DNA from: Nostoc commune NIES-4072
GTDB lineage: Bacteria > Cyanobacteriota > Cyanobacteriia > Cyanobacteriales > Nostocaceae
Assembly: GCF_003113895.1 (NCBI RefSeq)
Contig: NZ_BDUD01000001.1
Span: 6,748,792-6,812,791 of the forward strand
Length of the DNA: 64,000 nucleotides
Direction of reading: 5' to 3'
Below the pieces are notes generated by a model. The model was not told the origin of the DNA and did not search any database. It worked only from the letters and a program-made list of their open reading frames with translations. Shown piece after piece: positions 18,006 through 27,335 of this stretch; position 1 is the first letter of the stretch; the number at the start of each line of letters is the position of its first letter. The position numbers were made by a program, and so were the translations under genes.

Positions 18006-18590
18006 TTATGGAAACCACCAGCTATTTCTATTGCTGTAAAACTGAAACCGTCCAAAGCCGAGAAATTGTCCGTGGGATTTCTCACCTGCTGGGAACGCTG
18101 TCACACCCAATAAGTAAACACCAGAAATGCTGGGATTACTCACAGGGCGGAGGGCGATTGTAACTGTCTGTCCCGGAGTCACAGGTGGATCAAAATTTAC
18201 AGTAATAGTTCGTGTCTTGCGTTCTGCTGTGACTGGGCCTAGTGTTAGCCGAGATTCTTTGCGTAGGCGTAGCCCGCCGGAGGCATCGCGAGTTCCGACA
18301 AATGCGCGGGTATCCTTAAGATTGTAGCGGATGTTGTCTGTTCCCTCCTTTTGTGCGATCGTTACCTTCTGGAGCGATTCTCCAGCATTCTCCGGCACAT
18401 TAATAGTAAAATAATAAGTTCCACCCCAAACATTCACATCTTTGTAAGTAGTTGTCGCTTTAACAAGTTTCGGCGGTTCTACAAAGTAGACTGTACCATC
18501 TCTAAGCTGCACCGCTTGAGTCACCGGAACAGCAACTCCAATGCTTATTGCTAACGAGAGTGTTATCCCAAACAAAGTTGCAACGCGCAT
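18006..18590 (-). CDS. DUF2808 exported protein
   Basis: A 194-residue protein with a Sec signal peptide (residues 1-26, cleavage after VTQA) and the DUF2808 pattern: DGTVYFVEPPKLV, TYYFTINVPENAGESLQKV, FDPPVTPGQTVTIALRPVSNPS and YLLGVTAFPAGE. The domain is widespread in cyanobacteria with unknown function. Residues about 100-113 (DASGGLRLRKESR) come from a dispersed repeat that sits in frame, see the repeat at 18252-18292. Monocistronic. Confidence 0.9.
   Translation of the reverse strand: MRVATLFGITLSLAISIGVAVPVTQAVQLRDGTVYFVEPPKLVKATTTYKDVNVWGGTYYFTINVPENAGESLQKVTIAQKEGTDNIRYNLKDTRAFVGTRDASGGLRLRKESRLTLGPVTAERKTRTITVNFDPPVTPGQTVTIALRPVSNPSISGVYLLGVTAFPAGEKSHGQFLGFGRFQFYSNRNSWWFP
18252..18292. 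repeat. dispersed repeat inside the DUF2808 gene
   Basis: The sequence GCGTAGGCGTAGCCCGCCGG with the following AGGCATCGCG is a familiar interspersed motif of Nostoc genomes. Fragments of it recur between genes at about 50951-50975 and 55128-55142. Here it lies inside an open frame and adds about 13 residues. Confidence 0.6.
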
Positions 18591-18613
18591 AATTCCGATA
18601 TAAAAAAACGCCC

Positions 18614-19051
18614 TTATTTCAATTCTAATTCTTTGGGAATGAGCGACTTGGGAATAATAGAAGCTTGTTTTTCCCCATCATAAGATTTCGTGTACCACCA
18701 AGCCCAAGCAATTAAAACTGCTTGCAAGGGAAGCCTGACTACGTGTACCCAAGGTGAATTCGGTATATGTTCAATCTTAATAAGATTAACCGCCATATAA
18801 ACATTGGCAGGGTAAACAGCAATAAAAAGAGCAAGAAGTCCCCAAGCAGCAGCTTGACTTACAGGCGGGACTAATAAACCAATACCACCCAAAATTTCAT
18901 AAAAGCCACTGAGATAAACTAATCCTAAAGGGTAAGGTAGTTGCGGCGGCACAATTTTGACATATTCTTCTGGAACAAGGAAGTGTGTCACTCCAACCAC
19001 AATGATGCATATAGCAAGGATGACACGTAATATTTCCTTATATTTATTCAT
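18614..19051 (-). CDS. DoxX-like family membrane protein
   Basis: A 145-residue protein with four predicted membrane spans. GVTHFLVPEEYVKIVPPQLPYP and YLSGFYEILGGIGLLVPPV are characteristic of DoxX/MauE-like proteins, followed by ALFIAVYPANVYMAV. Some members bind or reduce quinones or take part in thiosulfate oxidation or redox stress responses; this branch is uncharacterised. It precedes the DUF2808 gene by 23 bases on the same strand, so the two may be co-transcribed. Confidence 0.88.
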   Translation of the reverse strand: MNKYKEILRVILAICIIVVGVTHFLVPEEYVKIVPPQLPYPLGLVYLSGFYEILGGIGLLVPPVSQAAAWGLLALFIAVYPANVYMAVNLIKIEHIPNSPWVHVVRLPLQAVLIAWAWWYTKSYDGEKQASIIPKSLIPKELELK

Positions 19052-19157
19052 GGATTTTGCCTCATCATATACTTCCCTCTGTTAATTCAGTTTGACTGAC
19101 AGATGTTAATCTGCCTTGAGTCAATAGGAGTAAAAATCAACAAAATTTTCCCAAGTA

Positions 19158-19256
19158 CTTACCAAAACAGTGCTGAGTGCTGTTAGCGGATAGCTATGGT
19201 TTAGCCCGTAATGAGTGCTGAGTAAAAAAGCAATAATTGCACTCAGCACCCATGAA
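19158..19256. repeat. GTGCTGA heptamer-type repeats
   Basis: CAGTGCTGAGTGCTG, then GAGTGCTGAGTAAAAA and CACTCAGCACCC form direct and inverted copies. The same family occurs at 32350-32383 and, inverted, near 32520-32547. The rest of 19052-19748 holds no supported gene; a 62-codon frame at 19237-19425 begins inside this repeat and is not convincing. Confidence 0.6.
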
Positions 19257-19748
19257 AAAAGTGATTGCAAGTATAAATATAACTGATGCACCGGGCTGTA
19301 CTAAAGGATTTATTAACTATGTCACGGCTCGGTTAGTGAAGCAAAACAACATTTTTATCAAAAATTTTCTTAACTACCCTTGTGCTTTTAAGCATAATTG
19401 TATTAGTATAAATACGACAGCGTAAAACAAGCATATTTGCTGTTTAACAGTACTTTTGCCAAAATAGCCTAAGACAAGCGCTTGCTTGACTATGAGGCAG
19501 AAACTAGAATCTGCACTCAAATGTACACAACAGTTAAAACTACTTCTACTAAGCCATACAGAACAGAATTTTCTTGACTGAATTTTTTGTTACATGGCAA
19601 AAAGAAGTATTTAAAATCTTAGGTTTGTTCGATGTCAAGCCTCGTAATTTGGCGGAGGTATTGTTAATTGTGCGTAATTTTTTCCGAAATCAAATTGGAT
19701 TGCTATAGATTCACTTTGACTAAACAATCAAAACTTTGGAGGAAAACA

Positions 19749-20579
19749 ATGACAGCTACAACAACAACTAATGCTAATAATCTATACAATGTACAAAATC
19801 AGTGGGGTGGTGCCTCTGCTCCGTGGAATCCTGGCGGAGTATGGGTAATTGGAGCTAGAGCAGATCAGCGCATTGTCGAACTCAAAGTTTCATCAAGTGA
19901 CAACGGCAAGACACTTAATGGAACTACGACCTATGCTGGTGAAGGCCCCATCGGTTTTAGGGCTACCTTAACTGGGAGCGACACCTACAACGTAGAAAAC
20001 CAATGGGGAGGCTCATCTGCTCCGTGGAATCCTGGTGGGACTTGGGTACTTGGCTCTCGGGGAAATCAAAATGTTGTTGCGATCGATGTTACATCCAACG
20101 ATGGCGGTAAAACCCTGACTGGAACTATCACTTATGCTGGTGAAGGCCCCATCGGTTTTAAGAGTGCTGCTGTTGATGGCCGTGTCTATAATGTGGAAAA
20201 CCAATGGGGAGGCTCATCTGCTCCGTGGAATCCTGGTGGGGCTTGGGTACTTGGCTCTCGGGCAAATCAAAATGTTGTTGCGATCAATATTACATCCAGC
20301 GACGGTGGTAAAACCCTGACTGGAACTATCACTTATGCTGGTGAAGGCCCCATCGGCTTTAAAGGTAACATTATCGCCGGCAACAACTACACAGTAGAAA
20401 ACCAGTGGGGTGGTAATACAGCACCGTGGAATCCTGGTGGAACTTGGCTAATCGGTGCTCGTGTGGGACAGAATGTAGTGGCGCTCAACGTCACATCTAG
20501 TGATAGTGGGAAAACCCTAACTGGAACTACGACATATTCTGGTGAAGGGCCTATCGGCTTCCGATCGCACCAAATCTAA
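19749..20579 (+). CDS. OAA-family high-mannose-binding lectin with four repeats
   Basis: A 276-residue protein built of four tandem 67-residue repeats (12-78, 79-145, 146-212, 213-276). Each contains VENQWGG, APWNPGG, GKTL(N/T)GT and YxGEGPIGF. This is the Oscillatoria agardhii agglutinin fold, in which each repeat contributes to carbohydrate sites recognising the branched core of Man-8/9 glycans. OAA itself has two repeats; four-repeat homologues are known from bacteria such as Myxococcus (MBHA) and red algae. There is no signal peptide. An upstream in-frame GTG at 19668 exists, but ATG 19749 has the strong GGAGG at 19738-19742, so I chose it. Monocistronic. Repeats 2 and 3 are nearly identical as DNA. 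Confidence 0.95.
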   Translation: MTATTTTNANNLYNVQNQWGGASAPWNPGGVWVIGARADQRIVELKVSSSDNGKTLNGTTTYAGEGPIGFRATLTGSDTYNVENQWGGSSAPWNPGGTWVLGSRGNQNVVAIDVTSNDGGKTLTGTITYAGEGPIGFKSAAVDGRVYNVENQWGGSSAPWNPGGAWVLGSRANQNVVAINITSSDGGKTLTGTITYAGEGPIGFKGNIIAGNNYTVENQWGGNTAPWNPGGTWLIGARVGQNVVALNVTSSDSGKTLTGTTTYSGEGPIGFRSHQI

Positions 20580-20665
20580 AAAGGCGATTGCACTATACCA
20601 GTTCTCGGTTAAGTGAGGTACAAGAAACCTACCCTCAACCCCCTCAACGAAACAGCGTAGAGGGG

Positions 20666-20746
20666 GTTAATGTTGTTGTGTTGGAGCCACGTCAAAGCTT
20701 TTTTGCAAGTCTTGCAATTGGGAATTCCGTAGACTTGAATAGACAT
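20666..20746 (-). pseudogene. remnant of an Spx/ArsC-like thioredoxin-fold protein
   Basis: From the ATG at 20746 the minus strand encodes MSIQVYGIPNCKTCKKAL and a few further residues up to HNNIN, the typical start of the Spx/MgsR/ArsC-like family with its CxxC motif. After about 27 residues the frame runs into a dispersed repeat (CCTCAACCCCCTCAACG near 20633-20649) instead of the remaining roughly 90 residues. So only the N-terminus survives. Confidence 0.7.
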
Positions 20747-20902
20747 TAAACAATTATGCAACAATCTCCATATATGACAATATGACATAGCAGGGGGAAC
20801 TTCTGCCACCAATGCTTTTATGCTTGAATTTCTACGGTAGAAATTTAAGGGTAGCGATCGCTCGAAAGCAACTAATGTCCACACTATTTATCCATAAAAA
20901 AT

Positions 20903-23077
20903 ATGAGCGACGCCTTTAGCCGACTTGCACCTTTCATCCAAGAATATATTTATCATCACCAATGGACTGAATTACGACCAGTTCAAATTGCCGCTTGTCA
21001 AGTTATATTTGACACCAATGCTCATTTACTAGTTACTGCTGCAACTGCTGCGGGTAAAACAGAAGCAGCTTTCCTACCAGTTTTGACTCTGTTACATGCT
21101 AACCCTGCTGCAACTATAGGAGCATTATATATAAGTCCAATCAAAGCTTTAATTAACGATCAATTTGAGCGTCTAAACAACTTACTTAAAGAAGCAGATA
21201 TTCCAGTTTGGCACTGGCACGGTGATGTTTCTCAAACTCGAAAAAACAAACTTTTAAAAAACCCTCAAGGTATTCTACAAATTACACCAGAATCTTTAGA
21301 AAGCTTGTTAATCAACAAAAATAACGATCTCCTTCGCTTATTTGGTGATTTAAGATTTGTCATCATTGACGAGATTCACACTTTTATGGGAAGCGATCGC
21401 GGTTGTCAAATTATTTGTCAATTACAACGTTTAGCAAAGTTGACGCAAAAGCAACCGCGCCGTATTGGTTTGTCGGCAACTCTTGGTGATTACTCAATAG
21501 CGGAAGATTGGTTGCGTTCAGGAACAGATAAGCCAGTGATTACACCGCAAACTGACGGCATAAAACGCCAAATTAAATTAGCTGTAGAACATTTTTATAT
21601 TACTGATGAAGTAGATGAATCAGAGGCGACAGCTTATGAAAAATATATTTTCAACCTCAGCCAATCTAGCAAATGTTTGATATTCGCTAATAATCGCACG
21701 CAAACTGAATCTGTAATAGCATCTTTGCGACAAATTGCTACAGAACAAAGGCTACCAGATATATATCATGTGCATCATGGAAGTATATCTGCTAGCTTGC
21801 GGCAAGCTGCTGAAAATGCGATGCGTGAACCTAACAATCCAGCAGTTACCGCCGCCACTCTGACTTTAGAATTAGGCATAGATATCGGTCATTTAGAGCG
21901 AGTTATTCAGTTAGAATCACCCTTGTCTGTAGCTAGCTTTTTACAGCGTTTAGGACGTAGTGGCAGAAGAGGTGAAGCTGCTGATATGCGCTTTATCTGT
22001 ACTGAAGACAAACCATTATTAGAAGCTTCTTTACCGGAGCAAATACCCTGGCAAATTTTGCAGTCTATTGCTATCATTCAACTTTATTTAGAGGAGCAAT
22101 GGATTGAACCAATTAGACCGATTAAATATCCTTTGAGTTTGCTGTATCACCAAACAATGAGTATTTTAACAGCAGCAGCAGAAATTTCACCTAATGCCTT
22201 AGCTAAACAAATTTTTAGCTTGCCGCCCTTTGCTGCTATTTTAAAAGAAGATTTTCAATTATTGCTCCGCTATTTAATTGATATTGGTCATATTCAGCAT
22301 ACTGAGCAAGGTAAATTAATTCTGGGTTTGGCAGGAGAAAAGATTGTGAGAAAATTCCAGTTTTATGCTGTCTTTGCTGAACAGCAAGAATATATTGTTA
22401 AGCAAGGTGCAACGCAAATTGGCAGTATCGTCACACCGCCTGCTGTTGGAAATCAATTTGCTTTAGCTGGGAGAACTTGGGAAGTCGTAGAAGTTGACTT
22501 TAAAAAGAAAGCTATTTTTGTTAAACAAGCCGAGGGTAAAGCTAGTATTTATTGGCGTGGTGGTAGTGGTACTATTCACACCAAAGTTTTACAACGAATG
22601 CAACAAGTTCTATTTGAAAATGTCGAGTACAGCTATTTGCAAAAAAATGCTTTGCAACGATTACGTAAAGTTCGCCAATTGGTGCAGCAGGTAGGATTAG
22701 ATAAACAAAATATATTGCAATTAGAAAAGGGTAAATGCTGCATTTTTCCCTGGATGGGTACGGTTGCTTATCGCACTTTAGAAAGATTACTCAACTCCTA
22801 CTGTCGAGAATCGTTGGAAATTACAAGTATTGGCGGAGTTAATCCTTATTATTTAACAATTAAATTAGGCAAGGATAAATTTAAATATCTTCATCACGAA
22901 ATTGCTTCATTGTGTGAGCAAAGAATTACCTCAGAAGATTTACTCAGTACTTCAGAAGCACCAGAAATTCAAAAGTATGATCAATTTATTCCTCATTCAC
23001 TTTTACGAAAAGCTTTTGCTAGCGATTCTTTAGATATGAAAGAACTTAAACAGCAAGTGGCACTTTGGAGACAATAA
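20903..23077 (+). CDS. DEAD/DEAH-box helicase (Lhr-like superfamily 2)
   Basis: A 724-residue SF2 helicase: Q-like start LRPVQIAACQ, Walker A AATAAGKTE (Gly51-Lys52-Thr53), motif Ia SPIKALINDQ, Walker B DEIH (156-159), motif III LSATLGD, motif V LELGIDIG and motif VI QRLGRSGRRGE. The region after motif VI is long and not recognised beyond a winged-helix-like stretch. The layout recalls Lhr-type DNA repair helicases but it is shorter than E. coli Lhr. A nucleic-acid unwinding or remodelling role is expected. It is monocistronic and faces the SMP-30 gene. Confidence 0.9.
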   Translation: MSDAFSRLAPFIQEYIYHHQWTELRPVQIAACQVIFDTNAHLLVTAATAAGKTEAAFLPVLTLLHANPAATIGALYISPIKALINDQFERLNNLLKEADIPVWHWHGDVSQTRKNKLLKNPQGILQITPESLESLLINKNNDLLRLFGDLRFVIIDEIHTFMGSDRGCQIICQLQRLAKLTQKQPRRIGLSATLGDYSIAEDWLRSGTDKPVITPQTDGIKRQIKLAVEHFYITDEVDESEATAYEKYIFNLSQSSKCLIFANNRTQTESVIASLRQIATEQRLPDIYHVHHGSISASLRQAAENAMREPNNPAVTAATLTLELGIDIGHLERVIQLESPLSVASFLQRLGRSGRRGEAADMRFICTEDKPLLEASLPEQIPWQILQSIAIIQLYLEEQWIEPIRPIKYPLSLLYHQTMSILTAAAEISPNALAKQIFSLPPFAAILKEDFQLLLRYLIDIGHIQHTEQGKLILGLAGEKIVRKFQFYAVFAEQQEYIVKQGATQIGSIVTPPAVGNQFALAGRTWEVVEVDFKKKAIFVKQAEGKASIYWRGGSGTIHTKVLQRMQQVLFENVEYSYLQKNALQRLRKVRQLVQQVGLDKQNILQLEKGKCCIFPWMGTVAYRTLERLLNSYCRESLEITSIGGVNPYYLTIKLGKDKFKYLHHEIASLCEQRITSEDLLSTSEAPEIQKYDQFIPHSLLRKAFASDSLDMKELKQQVALWRQ

Positions 23078-23111
23078 AACATAAGACAATAATTTAATTA
23101 CCTGGAAATTT

Positions 23112-23990
23112 CTATAATTTAGAAAAACTATAATTAGGTAATCCAGCAACATCAGTTTGGAGAGCAAACAAATCACCAGAGTAAAAACTTTTTTCGATCT
23201 CTGCTTGGCTGAGTCCAACTGAAGCAGTGGTTATGTAGAGTGTTTGCAAATCTTCGCCGCCAAAAGTACAGCTAGTTGGTACTTGCACAGGTAGCTTTAT
23301 CCGCAATATCTCTTCACCCTTGGGATTAAAACGAATTACACACCATCCATCCCACATAGCTGACCAAATATGCCCTTCACTGTCTATTGCCAAACCATCT
23401 GGATGGAAGGATTCATGAGTTAAATCAATAAAAACTCTGCGATTACTAATATTTCCTGTTATTGAATTAAAGTCGTAAGCATATATTTTTTGCTGAGGAG
23501 AATCTGTTAAGTAAAATGTCTTTTGATCTGGACTCCACCCTAAACCATTAGAAATAGTTAATCCTGTTTCCATTACATGCAATGAACCATCATTATCATA
23601 ACGATATAGGCTAGCCTGTGGTTTTTCTAAAGAACACATTGAGCCAAACCAAAAACGTCCTTGAGAGTCACATTTACCATCATTGAAACGATTATCTGGT
23701 AAATCTCCTTCAATTTCCAAAATGGGGGTGACTTCACCTGTCTGGGTATTGAGAAATGCCAGATGATGGCGCAGTAACATGATTAATCTATCTGCACCTG
23801 CTGTTGCGATCGCACCGACGACATCTCCCACATCAAAAAAGCAGTTTTCCCCCGTAGCAGGATTGAACTGATGCACCCGATGGTTATAAATATCGACCCA
23901 GTACAGTAGGTTTTTGGTTGAGTCCCAAATGGGGCCTTCACCCAAACGGGCCCTGGCTTCTAGAACATTGTGGAGTGGATATTGCCCCAT
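23112..23990 (-). CDS. SMP-30/gluconolactonase family hydrolase
   Basis: A 292-residue six-bladed propeller: RLGEGPIWD with the metal-ligand Glu, WVDIYNHRVH, NRFNDGKCDSQGRFWFGSM (Asn and Asp ligands), ISNGLGWSPDQKTFYLTDS, HPDGLAIDSEGHIWSAMW. Family members hydrolyse sugar lactones with a divalent metal. The length is normal. It ends 34 bases beyond the helicase stop, tail to tail. Substrate unknown. Confidence 0.92.
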   Translation of the reverse strand: MGQYPLHNVLEARARLGEGPIWDSTKNLLYWVDIYNHRVHQFNPATGENCFFDVGDVVGAIATAGADRLIMLLRHHLAFLNTQTGEVTPILEIEGDLPDNRFNDGKCDSQGRFWFGSMCSLEKPQASLYRYDNDGSLHVMETGLTISNGLGWSPDQKTFYLTDSPQQKIYAYDFNSITGNISNRRVFIDLTHESFHPDGLAIDSEGHIWSAMWDGWCVIRFNPKGEEILRIKLPVQVPTSCTFGGEDLQTLYITTASVGLSQAEIEKSFYSGDLFALQTDVAGLPNYSFSKL

Positions 23991-24259
23991 AAACAGTTAA
24001 TTTAAATATTAAATCCTTAAAAGATATACCTAAATCTTTGCTTTCATTAGGTAAAACATTTCCGACACATTTACACCATTTCTTCCTTTTTATTCAAGTT
24101 CAGGGTTTGTATACCACTTTTAAATTCCTGTTCCAGTAAAAACTAAAGATGCAATTTATCGCATCTTTCCCAGGTATAAGAAAAAATATTTTCTTTTAAC
24201 TTTGGTCAAACTTTTATCGTGATCCGTTAACTTAAAATTAGTCGGTCAGGATTCCCCTT

Positions 24260-25075
24260 ATGTACCAAACAGACCCTCCACGCCCTCCAATAGAAACCCT
24301 ACCCACCATGTACGATCTTCCCAGTGAATACCCGGAGGACTCTGGTTTGCCTGACGAATTTCACCTTTTTCAACCCCAACTTTTGCGCGAAACGTTCTTT
24401 CCACCCAACTATCCAGTAGATGAGGTATTTGTTGGCACTGATTTAAACCTTTACTATGACCTTCGGCATACACTATGGTACAAACGCCCGGACTGGTTTG
24501 CTGCTGTGGGAGTTTCACGTCTCTACGAACAGCAAAACCTGCGTCTGAGTTATGTCATCTGGCAAGAAGGGGTTGCTCCTTTTGTAGTAGTAGAATTGCT
24601 TTCTCCTGGCACTGAAAAAGAAGACTTAGGACAAACTTTGCGGGAGATTAACCAACCGCTAACCAAATGGGAAGTTTATGAGAGGATTTTACGAGTTCCT
24701 TACTACATTGTGTTTGACCGCTACACTGACAAACTTCAAGCATTTCAATTAGTTGCAGATAGCTACAGTGAATCAGTGATTTCTAAGATAACCTTGCTTT
24801 TTAAACAGCTTCTAAAATCTCTTCATCTACAGAGAAATCAACATCAGCCCTATCTTTTGCATTCGCCAAATAATCATTTTCCAAAGAATCTTGCAACCCA
24901 GAAATTAAATCATATTCAGGATGCCAATTTAATTCTGTTTGCGCTTTATTTACTGAAGCAAAGAAATGCTGCACTCGCATCGGAAAAGCTTTGCGTTTGC
25001 CAAAATCAAACTTTTTCGGGTCGTAATGGACGATTTTTACATTATCGGGTGATTTGCCAGCCGCTACAGCACTAG
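24260..25075 (+). pseudogene. Uma2 family gene with its 3' end lost; frame runs into antisense of the neighbour
   Basis: Residues 1 to about 172 are a normal Uma2/DUF820 protein (LWYKRPDWFAAVGVSR, APFVVVELLSPGTEKEDLG, YYIVFDRYTDKLQAFQLV). From about residue 178 (nucleotide 24790) the sequence is only the antisense of the convergent CSP41-like gene, giving about 95 junk-like residues (QRNQHQPYLLHSPNN...). Intact relatives continue with a conserved C-terminal block, so a deletion removed the 3' end and the intergenic region. The nuclease core is mostly present, so residual function is possible. Confidence 0.75.
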
Positions 25076-25739
25076 CACGGGCTAAACCATCAAAAGTGAC
25101 AAAGCGATCGCCAGAGATATTATAAATCTGTCCTATGGCTTGTTCATTGCCTAAAACCTGAGTCAAAGCTTTAGCTAAGTCTTTTACATGACCAAACTGG
25201 GTAATATGCAAGCCATTTCCAGGGATGGGAATGGGGCGATCGCGCACAATTCTATCAAAAAACCAGCCTTCCAACTCATTATAATTACGAGGCCCGTAAA
25301 TATAAGTAGGACGAATGGAAGTAAAAGGTAATCCCAATTGAGTCAGGTAAGCTTCTGTTTCATGTTTACCCTTATGGCGACTTTTAGGATCTACTGGATC
25401 ACCTTCGACATGGGGCAATTGGTCAGATTTGAGATAGACCCCCGCAGAACTCATATAGACAAAATGTTGCACTCGGTCTTGAAAAATCTCCGCCAGTGGT
25501 TGAGTATCAATAAGTTCCCGCCCGTTATTGTCAAAAATGACATCAAAGTTTTCTTGTGATAATTTTGCCTTTAATTGAGTAGCATCAGTGCGATCGCCTA
25601 TAATTTGTCCTACTCCCTCTAAAGCAGGTGCTGGCCGATTTCCCCGATTGAACAGCACCACCTCATGTCCTTGTTCCACTAATAGTTGAGTTAAATAGAC
25701 ACCAATGAACCGAGTACCACCAATAATTAAAATTCGCAT
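24801..25739 (-). CDS. NAD-dependent epimerase/dehydratase, CSP41-like
   Basis: A 312-residue extended SDR: IGGTRFIG near the N-terminus, FVYMSSAGVYLKS, RPTYIYGPRNYNELEGWFFDRI and FPMRVQHFFASVNKAQTELNWHPEYDL. The last block and the GKHETEAYL segment, which replaces the usual YxxxK, match the chloroplast CSP41 (stem-loop RNA-binding) proteins and their cyanobacterial homologues, so it may bind RNA rather than act as an epimerase. The gene is complete; its 3' end overlaps the broken Uma2 frame. Confidence 0.88.
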   Translation of the reverse strand: MRILIIGGTRFIGVYLTQLLVEQGHEVVLFNRGNRPAPALEGVGQIIGDRTDATQLKAKLSQENFDVIFDNNGRELIDTQPLAEIFQDRVQHFVYMSSAGVYLKSDQLPHVEGDPVDPKSRHKGKHETEAYLTQLGLPFTSIRPTYIYGPRNYNELEGWFFDRIVRDRPIPIPGNGLHITQFGHVKDLAKALTQVLGNEQAIGQIYNISGDRFVTFDGLARASAVAAGKSPDNVKIVHYDPKKFDFGKRKAFPMRVQHFFASVNKAQTELNWHPEYDLISGLQDSLENDYLANAKDRADVDFSVDEEILEAV

Positions 25740-25764
25740 AAATTCACCATTTCTATATCAGTTG

Positions 25765-25921
25765 TTGTCAAGGGAGTAGGGAGTAGGGAGTGGGGAGTAG
25801 GGGAAAAGCAGGGGAGGCAGGGGAAGCAGGGGAGGCAGGGTAAGAATAACTATTAGTATTCCCCATTCCCCATTCCCCATTCCCCATGCCCCATGCCCCA
25901 TGCCCAATGCCCATTCCCCAC
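25765..25921. repeat. heptamer-type low-complexity repeats
   Basis: GTAGGGAGTAGGGAGTGGGG, then GGGGAGGCAGGGGAAGC units, then CCCCATT/CCCCATG heptamers. It separates the CSP41-like gene from the exopolysaccharide genes; nothing else was seen in 25740-26081. Confidence 0.7.
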
Positions 25922-26081
25922 TCTGAGATTATCAGGTTGCAGCATCCATCTGGAACCTCTAAGGTAAAATTGCGTCTTATGTGCTAATCTGGGGCGCTTC
26001 CCATTAATTAATCACAGGGGAAGACTTTTCAGTTAACGTCATCAAGTTGCCCTTTGTAATTTCAATTTATTCAAGTTAGCT

Positions 26082-27224
26082 GTGCCCTTGAAATATGCTC
26101 TGGTTCATGAGTGGCTGACACCCAAAGCCACCGGTGGTTCAGAACTCGTTGTACGAGAAATTTTGAATCATATTGATGCTGATTTGTATGCTCTCATAGA
26201 TTTTGAATCCAGTAATCCTGAAAGTTATTTATATAAGCGTCAAATTGGCAAGACGTTTCTCCAGAACTTACCATCTGCCCGCAACGGTATACAAAAATAC
26301 TTGCCTTTGTGGCCTTTGGCAATTGAACAACTTGATTTGCGGCATTATGACGTAATTCTGTCTTCATCCCACGCTGTTGCCAAAGGAATCCTTACCACTC
26401 CCGAACAGATGCATATTTGCTACTGTCACAGCCCTATGCGCTATGCCTGGGACTTGACTTTTGATTATCTGCGCCACAGCAAAATGGGTAGTGGTGTCGC
26501 TGGGTGGGTGACACGATATTTATTACATCGTTTGCGCCAGTGGGATGTATTGAGTGCTAATCGCGTTGATTATTTCATTGCTAACTCGCAACATACATCT
26601 CGGCGGATTTGGCGTTGCTATCGACGAGAAGCAACAGTCATTTACCCACCAGTGAATATTGCTCAATTTCCATTTCTGTCTGAGAAAGAGGACTTTTACC
26701 TGACAGTTTCCCGGTTAGTGAGTTACAAGCAAATATCGTTGATTGTCAAGGCTTTTAATCAACTAAAGCGACCATTAGTAGTCATTGGTACAGGAGATGA
26801 AATGAACAAAATTCGCGAGATAGCAAACTCTAATATCCAAATACTGGGATGGCAATCCGATAATGTGGTAAAAAACTATATGTCTAGGGCTAAGGCGTTT
26901 GTATATGCAGCTTGTGAAGATTTTGGTATCGCTCTAGTGGAAGCACAAGCCTGTGGCACGCCAGTGATTGCCTACGGTGCAGGAGGTGCTTTAGAAACAG
27001 TGCGAGATATCCGCTCTGGTGCGGATACAGGGACAGGTATATTCTTCAAGACGCAAACAGAGGCGGCTTTGGTGGAGGCAGTAGAAAAATTTGAAGTGTA
27101 TGAGGGTTCGTTCAGTTCCGAGTATATGCGATCGCACGCCGCGCAGTTCTCACCGCAAATTTTTGCAGATCGTTATCTAGATTTTGTAAACAAATGTAAC
27201 GAAAAAAGACCATTTTTGCAATGA
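26082..27224 (+). CDS. family 4 glycosyltransferase (mannosyltransferase-like)
   Basis: A 380-residue GT-B retaining glycosyltransferase starting at GTG 26082 (MPLKYALVHEWLTPKATGGSE). It has HSPMRYAWDLTFDY, YFIANSQHTSRRIWRCY, TVIYPPVNIAQF and the C-terminal donor-binding EDFGIALVEAQACGTPVIAYG. The pattern resembles WbaZ/WcaC-type sugar transferases of exopolysaccharide assembly. It is followed by a sugar transferase and the GDP-fucose genes on the same strand, which fits exopolysaccharide synthesis. Donor sugar not certain. Confidence 0.9.
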   Translation: MPLKYALVHEWLTPKATGGSELVVREILNHIDADLYALIDFESSNPESYLYKRQIGKTFLQNLPSARNGIQKYLPLWPLAIEQLDLRHYDVILSSSHAVAKGILTTPEQMHICYCHSPMRYAWDLTFDYLRHSKMGSGVAGWVTRYLLHRLRQWDVLSANRVDYFIANSQHTSRRIWRCYRREATVIYPPVNIAQFPFLSEKEDFYLTVSRLVSYKQISLIVKAFNQLKRPLVVIGTGDEMNKIREIANSNIQILGWQSDNVVKNYMSRAKAFVYAACEDFGIALVEAQACGTPVIAYGAGGALETVRDIRSGADTGTGIFFKTQTEAALVEAVEKFEVYEGSFSSEYMRSHAAQFSPQIFADRYLDFVNKCNEKRPFLQ

Positions 27225-27231
27225 TGGTCTT
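27206..27231 (+). terminator. hairpin overlapping the stop codon of the glycosyltransferase
   Basis: AAGACCAT (27206-27213) pairs with ATGGTCTT (27224-27231); a run of T (TTATTTTTTT) follows at about 27242-27250. It may end transcription partly before the sugar transferase gene. Confidence 0.35.
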
Positions 27232-27335
27232 GAATAACGTCTTATTTTTTTAGGCTTTTGGCAATTTTCCCCAGAAGCACCTCATTTTGGCTTTAATATT
27301 GGGACTATGTGTGGTGTGGATTATTAAGGAGTATG

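Noticed and set aside
19237..19425. 62-residue plus-strand frame
   Set aside because: Starts inside a GTGCTGA repeat, no support.
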